In this document: one piece after another, positions 7,072 to 13,021 of the stretch
How positions within the stretch are numbered: the first letter of the stretch is position 1
Layout: every line of letters begins with the position of its first letter
NCBI GenBank assembly: GCA_036676355.1
Contig: JAKFDA010000042.1
Coordinates: 1-13,021 of the forward strand
Direction of reading: 5' to 3'
DNA length: 13,021 nucleotides
DNA from: ZC4RG42 sp036676355
GTDB taxonomy: Bacteria; Pseudomonadota; Gammaproteobacteria; Burkholderiales; SG8-39
Notes under the pieces: model-generated
The model's input: the letters and a program-made list of their open reading frames with translations, nothing else
Database searches by the model: none
What the model was told of the DNA's origin: nothing
Program-made: the position numbers and the translations under genes

Positions 7072-7839
7072 TCAGTCCGACAGACGAGCGTCGTGCGGAC
7101 GGAACGATCTCCACCACCGCGCTTCCCATAACCGCTTGTGGCAAACAATATCGGCCATCCATGCGATTGCCCAACACAACGCTGCGCTGAGCAGAATATG
7201 CGAGAGAAAGTGCGCGCCGCGCGCGATCTGGACCCCTCCCGCAATCAATGCCAGTATCAAAATCATTGCGATCAGTTGTTTGGTGTATTGCGGCAGCCAT
7301 CGCCGGCTTGCGTACACCGCGGCGATCCACATGAAAGCCACCGAGCCGTGCCCGCTGGGCAGACAGCGGCCCGAACCGGGATGAAGCGGTAGCGGGCCGC
7401 CGATTCTGAAGAGGTCCGCCGTGCCGCCGAATAGCGCCAGATGCCAGGGGCAGCTATGTGCGGACAGTCCCTTCACCAATGCGACCATGCCCGCCGAGAG
7501 GAGCGCGACAGCGACAGTGAATGTCGCGAACGATCGCACCGCCGCGCGAAATGCCTGGTTACGTGCGCCTCCTCTGAAAGAAAAGCCCCAGACCACGATC
7601 AGCGCAATCACCAGTCCGACCGCCAGCCATTTCTCGCCCTCGTGCAACAGCGCCGACCAGAGCCATTCATTACGAAGCGGAAAGCGCCGCGTCGCGGCGT
7701 CGTAGAACCAGCCGCTGATGATCAGGTCGAGATTCGAAAAGCGATTGCTGGCCAGCGCCAAACAAACGAGCGTAGCAATACCGAGCATCGATCCGCCCTG
7801 AGCGCGCAGGGCATCGGCGATTCGCGTATACATGACCAC
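7072..7839 (-). CDS. PAP2-family membrane phosphatase
   Basis: This polytopic protein of about 255 residues carries the three PAP2 motifs: K123 in KGLSAHSCPW (123-132), PSGH (161-164) with catalytic H164, and RGAHFLSH (207-214) with R207 and H210. Such enzymes remove or transfer phosphate from lipid phosphates or pyrophosphates on the periplasmic side. In the first motif the usual Arg-Pro is replaced by Cys-Pro-Trp, a variant known in a PAP2 subgroup. The gene begins 10 bases after the LtaS-like stop and is probably translated from the same message, by GTG at 7839 or ATG at 7833; no strong ribosome binding site is visible. Hydrolysis of diacylglycerol-, undecaprenyl- or lipid A-linked phosphate would suit its partner, but the substrate is not determined. 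Confidence 0.88.
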   Translation of the reverse strand: MVMYTRIADALRAQGGSMLGIATLVCLALASNRFSNLDLIISGWFYDAATRRFPLRNEWLWSALLHEGEKWLAVGLVIALIVVWGFSFRGGARNQAFRAAVRSFATFTVAVALLSAGMVALVKGLSAHSCPWHLALFGGTADLFRIGGPLPLHPGSGRCLPSGHGSVAFMWIAAVYASRRWLPQYTKQLIAMILILALIAGGVQIARGAHFLSHILLSAALCWAIAWMADIVCHKRLWEARWWRSFRPHDARLSD

Positions 7840-7849
7840 GCCGGATTTG

Positions 7850-9799
7850 TTATGGGTGCGTCGTTCGATAATGCGCCAGCGTCAGATCCCCCGCCTTGAA
7901 AGCCCGCGATGCGGTCTGGTAATACGCGGTCGCTTCTTTCAGCAATTGTTCGTCGAGCGCAGTGGGTGTCGTTTCGAAAGTCACGGGATCGACGCGAAAC
8001 GCCTGCGTCTGTTGTTTGGGCGAAAGCACGGTGAGGATGCCGTGCTTCAAATACCCGAGCTCCTGATAATTGCTGATGAACGCGCGTCCCTCTTCCGGTA
8101 CCTGACGGAAGACGGATGTGCCGAAAAATGTATCACGTCCATCGACGCCGAGCATGTCGAGCAGCGTCGGGACGACGTCGATCTGGCTCATCGTCAGATC
8201 GAAGGTCGCCGGTTTGAGCAAGGCCGGCGCGTACATGATCAGGGGGATGTGGTACTTCCCGACGGGCAGCCTGCTTTTGCCGGCAACCGAAGCGCAGTGA
8301 TCCGCGATGATGACGAACAGCGTGTCGTTGAACCACGGCTTTGCGCGTGCATCCTCGATGAACTTGCCGATCGCATAGTCGGTGTACTTCACCGCGCCGG
8401 GTCGTTTGCCCGGCGAAGGAATGTCGATCCGACCGTCCGGATAGGTATAGGGACGATGATTCGAGGTCGTCATGATGTGTGTGAAGACTCGTTTGCCCGC
8501 CCTCACCTCGCTGTCGATGGCACTCAGTGCATTGTCGAACAACGACTCGTCGGCAACGCCCCAGGCGTTCTCGAAAACGATGGACTGATTCGGGAAATCG
8601 GTGCGATCGACGATTTTGTAATCATTGCCGGAAAAGTAGGCATTCATGTTGTCGAAATAGCCATATCCGCCGTAGATGAACTGCGTGGCAAAACCCTGAT
8701 CCTTCAATAGCTCGCCGATGGTGGCGAGGTGTTCATTTTTCGGACGACGCACAATCGACTGGCCCGGCACCGGCGGCGTACCGAGGGACAGCGCCTCAAG
8801 TCCGCGCACCGTTCGTGTGCCGGTCGCGAATACGCGGTTGAATTGCCAACCTTCGCGCGCAATGCGATCGAGGTTGGGCGTCAAACCGTCAGTTGCGCCA
8901 TAGGCGCCCAGAAAACTCGCCGAAAGACTTTCCACCGACACCAGCACCACGTTTCGCGGTCGGCGTGCCTGTACTGCCGGTGAAAGCTGCGCACGCCGAG
9001 AGCGAATATCGGACAGATTCACCTGTCTCGTCGAAGATAGCGGCACTCGCTCCAGATGCAAACGACGCAGCAGCCCGTCGGCTTCGGCTTGCGGCATGAC
9101 ACGATAGAAGCGGTCGTAATCCAATTCGTTGCGCCGCATGGCCGCGGCCAGCGAGAACAAACCGTTACCGGAAAGCTCGTCGATATACGCGTTGTCGGTC
9201 CCTTCCATCTGATCGACATTCACGGCGGAATAGCTCAGCATCGGCAGCGCGACGGCGAGTATCGCGTAGAGCACACGCTGCCTCATGCGCACGGATTGCA
9301 GATCCGCTTTTCTTATCGCGCCGCGTGCCATCCATGTGACGAGAACGGCGGTCACGGCAATCGCGGACAGGATCGCGCCCACCGGATACGACTGCTCGAT
9401 GTTGCCAATGACTTCGTGCGTGTAGAGCAGGTAGTCGACCGCGATGAAGTTGAAGCGCGTCGAGAACTCGGTCCAGAACGTAAACTCCGCGACAACGCCG
9501 AACAGCAGAATCGAGACAGAGAAGCAGACCCATCCCAGCCGCAACCCGTAATGCCAGACACTGCGCTTGATCCGCTGCGGAATCAGCGCTTCATACGCCA
9601 ACACCGGGGCGAGCAGAAATGCCGATACCGCCAGATCGAACCGAAGGCCCTTGGCGAACGCAAGCGGCCATAAATGCAGCGGCACATCGCCATCGGTCGA
9701 CAGCCACAGCGCATATGCGGCAAGACCTGCCCGCGTCAGCGTGAACAGCGCGAGCAGGCCCAGCAAGAACACAAGTGGAAGATTGTTGCGGTATTTCAT
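7850..9799 (-). CDS. LtaS-like sulfatase-fold phosphotransferase
   Basis: This 649-residue inner-membrane protein has five N-terminal membrane helices (about 8-33, 45-72, 84-109, 139-159, 176-193) and a periplasmic sulfatase-fold domain. Catalytic features match the LTA synthase/OpgB family: metal ligand E290 in VLVSVESLSASF, nucleophile T330 in GTRTVRGLEAL, D500-H501 in VIIADHC and H517 in KYHIPLIMYAP. Such enzymes split the head group from a phospholipid (phosphoglycerol, or in relatives phosphoethanolamine) and transfer it to an envelope glycan. It lacks the EptA-type pattern, so lipid A phosphoethanolamine transfer is not the first guess. It heads a two-gene operon with a PAP2 phosphatase and is preceded, 63 bases upstream, by a PmrA-like box oriented towards it. 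The acceptor is unknown. Confidence 0.87.
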   Translation of the reverse strand: MKYRNNLPLVFLLGLLALFTLTRAGLAAYALWLSTDGDVPLHLWPLAFAKGLRFDLAVSAFLLAPVLAYEALIPQRIKRSVWHYGLRLGWVCFSVSILLFGVVAEFTFWTEFSTRFNFIAVDYLLYTHEVIGNIEQSYPVGAILSAIAVTAVLVTWMARGAIRKADLQSVRMRQRVLYAILAVALPMLSYSAVNVDQMEGTDNAYIDELSGNGLFSLAAAMRRNELDYDRFYRVMPQAEADGLLRRLHLERVPLSSTRQVNLSDIRSRRAQLSPAVQARRPRNVVLVSVESLSASFLGAYGATDGLTPNLDRIAREGWQFNRVFATGTRTVRGLEALSLGTPPVPGQSIVRRPKNEHLATIGELLKDQGFATQFIYGGYGYFDNMNAYFSGNDYKIVDRTDFPNQSIVFENAWGVADESLFDNALSAIDSEVRAGKRVFTHIMTTSNHRPYTYPDGRIDIPSPGKRPGAVKYTDYAIGKFIEDARAKPWFNDTLFVIIADHCASVAGKSRLPVGKYHIPLIMYAPALLKPATFDLTMSQIDVVPTLLDMLGVDGRDTFFGTSVFRQVPEEGRAFISNYQELGYLKHGILTVLSPKQQTQAFRVDPVTFETTPTALDEQLLKEATAYYQTASRAFKAGDLTLAHYRTTHP

Positions 9800-9861
9800 C
9801 GTGCGTGGTCGTCCCTGCCCGCCGCCGGCGGTTTAGCGGTGCAGATCATCGACGGCACTCG

Positions 9862-9878
9862 CTTAAAGCACGCTTAAG
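9862..9878 (-). promoter_or_regulatory. PmrA/QseB-like box before the LtaS-like gene
   Basis: Read on the minus strand the site is CTTAAG-CGTGC-TTTAAG, the same YTTAAG-N5-YTTAAG repeat found before the response regulator, at the same 11-bp step. It points towards the LtaS-like/PAP2 operon whose start codon is 63 bases away. A -10-like GATGAT begins 11 bases after the second half-site, the same distance as the GAATCT candidate at the other box. No further features were seen in the rest of 9800-10017, which also lies upstream of the plus-strand oxidoreductase gene. Confidence 0.68.
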
Positions 9879-10017
9879 TCGCGCCCTCCCGACGCGTCAC
9901 TATTTTTGCGGGCGACACGTGTTGATGTCCGCTCCATCAACGACAATGCAAGACGGCGCGCTTCGGAACGTTGCTGTGCGCCCCACCCTCAAAGCGACAT
10001 TATTCAGCGAGCGTTGA

Positions 10018-11013
10018 ATGATTCCATTCTCGGTACTCGATCTCTCTCCGATCAACGAAGGCGAAAGCGCGAGCGATGCGTTGCGCAAGACACTCGACCT
10101 TGCGCAACAGGCGGAGCGGCTCGGCTTCAACCGTTTCTGGCTGGCGGAGCATCACAACATGGCCGGCATCGCCAGCGCGGCGACGGCCGTTGTGATCGGG
10201 CACGTCGCATCTGGAACGCAAACGATTCGTGTCGGCGCCGGCGGCGTGATGCTGCCGAATCACTCGCCGCTCGTGGTCGCCGAGCAGTTCGGCACATTGG
10301 CGTCCCTGTATCCGGATCGAATCGATCTGGGACTCGGTCGAGCGCCGGGGGCGGATCAGGCTACAGCGCGCGCCTTACGTCGCGACCCGTTCGCCAGTCC
10401 GGATCAGTTCCCGGAAGACGTCATCGAATTACAGAATTACTTTGACAGTGCCATGCCGCCGAACGGCATTCGCGCGATACCAGGCGCGGGATTGAACGTG
10501 CCGATCTGGCTGCTGGGTTCAAGTCTGTTCGGCGCCCGACTGGCCGCGCTGCTGGGGTTGCCGTATGCGTTTGCCTCGCACTTCGCACCCGATTACATGA
10601 CCCACGCGATCGACGTCTATCGCAACGAGTTTCGCCCGTCCGACCAACTTGAGCGGCCGTATCTGATGCTGACGGTGAATGTCCTCGCAGCGGATACGGA
10701 TGAAATCGCGCGCCGGCTATTCACCTCGCAACAACGCGCCTTCCTCGGCGTGCGTCGCGGCAAACCCGGCCAGGTACCGCCGGCGGTCGATTCCATGGAC
10801 GCGCTATGGACCCCCGCCGAAAAGGCCGGTGTCAATCATTCGCTGATGTATTCGTTCGTCGGCTCGGCCGAAACGGTGAGCCAAGGCTTGCGCGACTTTC
10901 TCGCCGCCAACCAGCCAGACGAGCTCATGATTACCGTCCACATTCATGATCAAGCCGCTCGCCTGCGCTCATTGGAACTTGTGGCGGCAATACGCGAGCG
11001 GATCGCCGAATAA
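10018..11013 (+). CDS. Luciferase-like (LLM) flavin-dependent oxidoreductase
   Basis: This 331-residue cytosolic enzyme has the TIM-barrel luciferase-like monooxygenase signature of the YhbW/limB-like class: PFSVLDLSPINEG at the start, FWLAEHHNM (40-48), GAGGVMLPNHSPL (73-85), VVAEQFGTL (86-94) and LGLGRAPG (104-111). Members use reduced FMN with oxygen, or F420 in other lineages; the natural substrate of this group is mostly unknown. The ATG at 10018 is the family start; the ribosome binding site is weak (GCGAGCG upstream). It diverges from the LtaS-like gene, with no sequence evidence that it belongs to the envelope island, and is followed by a hairpin. Physiological role is unassigned. Confidence 0.9.
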   Translation: MIPFSVLDLSPINEGESASDALRKTLDLAQQAERLGFNRFWLAEHHNMAGIASAATAVVIGHVASGTQTIRVGAGGVMLPNHSPLVVAEQFGTLASLYPDRIDLGLGRAPGADQATARALRRDPFASPDQFPEDVIELQNYFDSAMPPNGIRAIPGAGLNVPIWLLGSSLFGARLAALLGLPYAFASHFAPDYMTHAIDVYRNEFRPSDQLERPYLMLTVNVLAADTDEIARRLFTSQQRAFLGVRRGKPGQVPPAVDSMDALWTPAEKAGVNHSLMYSFVGSAETVSQGLRDFLAANQPDELMITVHIHDQAARLRSLELVAAIRERIAE

Positions 11014-11030
11014 TGCGGTTCCCCCGCATT
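11012..11030 (+). terminator. Hairpin after the oxidoreductase gene
   Basis: AATGCGG (11012-11018) and CCGCATT (11024-11030) form a perfect 7-bp stem with a TTCCC loop, beginning within the stop codon. A further short GC-rich dyad (11031-11041) follows before ATATTTGC. There is no proper T tract, so it may be a weak or Rho-assisted terminator. Confidence 0.42.
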
Positions 11031-11160
11031 GCGCCGGGCGCATATTTGCATCAAACACGGCGCTCGGCCCATGTCGAAACTCTGACAAACACGACCATTT
11101 GCCGTCGCACATTACCTGAAAAAACAAGGGAATAACTGACACTCTTTAAGCAACGTCGAT

Positions 11161-11205
11161 TGCCGGAATAAGTTGAGGCGCCTAACTTATGACGATATTC
11201 CGGCA
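11161..11205 (+). promoter_or_regulatory. Nested inverted repeat in the mshE leader
   Basis: TGCCGGAATA (11161-11170) and TATTCCGGCA (11196-11205) are perfect 10-bp inverted arms. Nested inside is ATAAGTT / AACTTAT (11168-11174 and 11184-11190) around a loop containing the palindrome AGGCGCCT. The outer 3' arm ends one base before TTGGAG, the Shine-Dalgarno sequence of mshE. It could be an mRNA structure that controls ribosome access or a DNA operator. Confidence 0.5.
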
Positions 11206-11217
11206 TTGGAGACGTGG

Positions 11218-12924
11218 GTGGCCAGACCCGAGAAAATCCGGCTCGGCGAGACGCTGCTGTTGCAGAAACTGATCTCGCAAGAGCAACTGAAGCTCGCGCT
11301 CGACGAGCAGCGTCGCAGCGGCCGCAAGCTCGGCCGCGTGCTCGTCGAGCACGGCTTCGTCACCGAAGACCAGATCTGCGAGGGCTTGGCGCGCCAGTTC
11401 GACATTCCCTATCTCAATCTGAAATTCCTCAACGTCGCACCGGCGATTGCACGCAAGCTGCCGGAGATGCATGCGCGCCGCCATCGCGCGCTGCTGCTGG
11501 AAGAACGCAAGAACAGCTATCTGGTCGGCATGAGCGATCCGAGCGATCTGATCGCTTACGACGAAATCGCGCGTGTGCTCAAGCGCGACATCGATCTGGC
11601 CGTGGTCAACGAATCGCTGCTGCTGCAGACGCTCGATCGCGTCTATCGGCGCACCGATGAAATCTCCGGCCTGGCGCGCGCGCTCGAACAGGATGTCGGC
11701 GACGCCTATATCGACGTCAGCAGCCTGGGCGCCAGCGCGAGCGTCGAAGATGCGCCGGTCGTGCGCCTGCTGCAGTCGCTGTTCGAGGACGCCACGCAGG
11801 TCAACGCGTCCGACATTCACATCGAGCCGCAAGAGCACCGGCTGCATGTGCGCTTTCGCATCGACGGCATGCTCGTGCTGCAAACCGAAGCCGACGCCAA
11901 GATCGGACCGCCGCTGGTGCTGCGTCTCAAGCTCATGGCCGGCCTCGATATTTCGGAAAAACGTCTGCCGCAGGACGGTCGCTGCAACATCCGCGCGCGC
12001 GACCAGCAGGTGGACGTGCGGATCTCGACCATGCCGACGCAGTACGGCGAATCTGTCGTGCTGCGCCTGCTCAATCAATCCAGCGGCACGCGCGGCCTCG
12101 ACCGCCTCGGCATGCCGCCCGACATTCTTGCCCGCGTGCGCGCCATTGCGCAGCGTTCGAGCGGCATGATGCTGGTGACCGGCCCGACGGGGAGCGGCAA
12201 GACCACCACGCTTTACTCGGCGCTGTCCGAAATCAACACGGTCGAGAAGAAGATCATCACGGTCGAAGACCCGGTCGAATACCGTTTGGCCGGCATCAGT
12301 CAGGTGCAGGTGAACGAAAAAATTGACCTGAGTTTCGGCCGCGTGCTGCGCTCGGTACTGCGGCATGATCCGGATGTGATTCTGGTCGGCGAAATGCGCG
12401 ACCAGGAAACCGCACAGATCGGTTTGCGCGCCGCGCTCACCGGCCACCTGGTGTTTTCCACCTTGCACACGCGCGACGCCGCCAGCACCCCGCTGCGCCT
12501 CATCGACATGGGTGCGCCGGCCTACATGGTCTCGACTTCGCTGCATGCCGTTCTGGCGCAGCGACTGGTGCGCGTGGTCTGCGAAAGCTGCGCCGAGCCG
12601 ATCGAGCCCGATGCGCACGAACGCGCCTGGTTGCAGGCAAGCGAAGAATCGATCCCGTCGGGCGCGCGGTTCATGCACGGCCGCGGCTGCTCGCATTGCA
12701 ACGGCACCGGCTTTCGCGGTCGCAACGGCGTGTACGAGTTGCTCGAAATGGACGCCACGCTGGTCGAGGCCGTCAACCGCAATGACCCGGCAGGCTTCAT
12801 GGCGGCGGCCCAGGCCGGCATGCGCGGCCGCACGATCAGGTCGCACGCGCTCGCGCTCGCCGCAGTCGGTCGCACGACCGTCGCCGAAGTCATGCGCGTG
12901 GCCAGCGAAGTGGAAGACCAGTGA
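11218..12924 (+). CDS. mshE: MSHA/type II-like assembly ATPase (MshE)
   Basis: This 568-residue cytosolic ATPase powers assembly of an MSHA-type pilus or a related type II system. The N-terminal MshEN domain (about 8-75), a known c-di-GMP-binding module, reads RLGETLLLQKLI, LALDEQ, KLGRVLVEHGFV and ARQFDIPYL. The ATPase core has Asp-box residues (ASDIHIEP, 197-204), Walker A GPTGSGKTT (322-330), Walker B region DPDVILVGEMRD (384-395), His box STLHT (414-418) and a zinc tetracysteine C455, C458, C491, C494. I chose the GTG at 11218 because GGAG lies 6 bases upstream and relatives begin close to KIRLGE; a TTG at 11173 would add 15 unrelated residues inside the inverted repeat. The stop overlaps the next gene (GTGA). 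The paralogues PilB and GspE are alternatives, but the LPQDGR/TPQYGE and DEISGLAR stretches favour MshE. Confidence 0.88.
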   Translation: MARPEKIRLGETLLLQKLISQEQLKLALDEQRRSGRKLGRVLVEHGFVTEDQICEGLARQFDIPYLNLKFLNVAPAIARKLPEMHARRHRALLLEERKNSYLVGMSDPSDLIAYDEIARVLKRDIDLAVVNESLLLQTLDRVYRRTDEISGLARALEQDVGDAYIDVSSLGASASVEDAPVVRLLQSLFEDATQVNASDIHIEPQEHRLHVRFRIDGMLVLQTEADAKIGPPLVLRLKLMAGLDISEKRLPQDGRCNIRARDQQVDVRISTMPTQYGESVVLRLLNQSSGTRGLDRLGMPPDILARVRAIAQRSSGMMLVTGPTGSGKTTTLYSALSEINTVEKKIITVEDPVEYRLAGISQVQVNEKIDLSFGRVLRSVLRHDPDVILVGEMRDQETAQIGLRAALTGHLVFSTLHTRDAASTPLRLIDMGAPAYMVSTSLHAVLAQRLVRVVCESCAEPIEPDAHERAWLQASEESIPSGARFMHGRGCSHCNGTGFRGRNGVYELLEMDATLVEAVNRNDPAGFMAAAQAGMRGRTIRSHALALAAVGRTTVAEVMRVASEVEDQ

Positions 12925-13021
12925 CCACGTTCGCCTACAAAGGCCGTAACCAGCATGGTGAAGCCGTGAGCGGCAGCATCGAATCGAGCGATTCATCCGC
13001 GGTCGCCGACCAGCTTTTCAA
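12921..13021 (+). CDS. Inner-membrane platform protein (MshG/GspF), 5' end only
   Basis: Translation from GTG at 12921 gives MTTFAYKGRNQHGEAVSGSI, then ESSDSSAVADQLF, running off the window. The FAYKGRN..GE..SG pattern and the A..QLF helix are the N-terminal signature of GspF/PilC/MshG proteins, the polytopic inner-membrane component that works with the ATPase. The start overlaps the mshE stop by four bases (GTGA), as expected for translational coupling. The partial length prevents choosing between MshG, PilC and GspF, although mshE next door favours MshG. Confidence 0.82.
   Translation, partial: MTTFAYKGRNQHGEAVSGSIESSDSSAVADQLF

Noticed and set aside
7048..7075. Possible bidirectional terminator between the kinase and PAP2 stops
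   Set aside because: CTGA-ACCG can pair imperfectly with CGGT-TGC-TCAG, but the stem is bulged and lacks a T tract; too weak to annotate.
7832..8710. 292-codon open frame antisense to the LtaS-like gene
   Set aside because: A shadow of a conserved gene with all catalytic motifs on the other strand; no recognisable domain.
11145..11150. TTTAAG upstream of mshE as a third PmrA-like site
   Set aside because: Only one half-site: bases 11 positions to either side do not resemble YTTAAG.
11173..11217. TTG start 15 codons upstream for mshE
   Set aside because: It has no ribosome binding site and lies within the inverted repeat; GTG at 11218 has GGAG at good spacing.
11182..12996. 604-codon open frame antisense to mshE
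   Set aside because: It mirrors a confidently identified gene, is rich in His, Arg and Ala as GC-rich shadow frames are, and shows no domain.
1..13021. CRISPR array, tRNA, rRNA or transposase
   Set aside because: No regularly spaced repeats of the right size, tRNA-like sequence, rRNA segment or transposase motif was seen.

Overview
The window looks like a piece of a GC-rich Gram-negative proteobacterial chromosome, most likely a betaproteobacterium. This is inferred from the MSHA-type ATPase, the QseB/PmrA-type two-component pair, the lipid-A-type envelope genes and the codon use; no marker gene fixes the taxon. No rRNA, tRNA, CRISPR array, transposase or phage gene was seen.

Left part (1-2166): an AT-richer end with short direct repeats, a decayed membrane-protein gene (186-800, minus; two frame changes and an in-frame stop), a dodecin gene (870-1076, minus), and a 192-residue protein of unknown function (1421-1999, minus) with a good ribosome binding site and a candidate sigma-70 promoter.

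Centre (2167-9878): a coherent envelope-modification island. A minus-strand operon runs GT2 glycosyltransferase, then a small lipid-A-biosynthesis N-terminal (LAB_N) membrane protein, then a GT39/ArnT-like membrane glycosyltransferase. Divergent from it is a response regulator/histidine kinase pair overlapping by one base. Convergent with the kinase is a second minus-strand operon: an LtaS-like sulfatase-fold phosphotransferase followed by a PAP2 phosphatase. The key regulatory observation is that two copies of a PmrA/QseB-like box, YTTAAG-N5-YTTAAG, lie in the island: one (4969-4985) in the divergent region before the regulator, the other (9862-9878) just upstream of the LtaS-like gene and oriented towards it. 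The sequence therefore suggests an autoregulated, PmrAB-like regulon whose outputs are lipid-linked sugar synthesis, flipping and transfer, phospholipid head-group transfer and lipid phosphate hydrolysis, probably remodelling lipid A or another outer-envelope glycan.

Right part (10018-13021): a luciferase-like flavin monooxygenase-family gene ending in a hairpin, then the start of an MSHA-pilus/type II secretion-like locus (mshE ATPase and the first codons of an mshG/gspF inner-membrane protein). The mshE leader contains a nested inverted repeat ending one base before the Shine-Dalgarno sequence.
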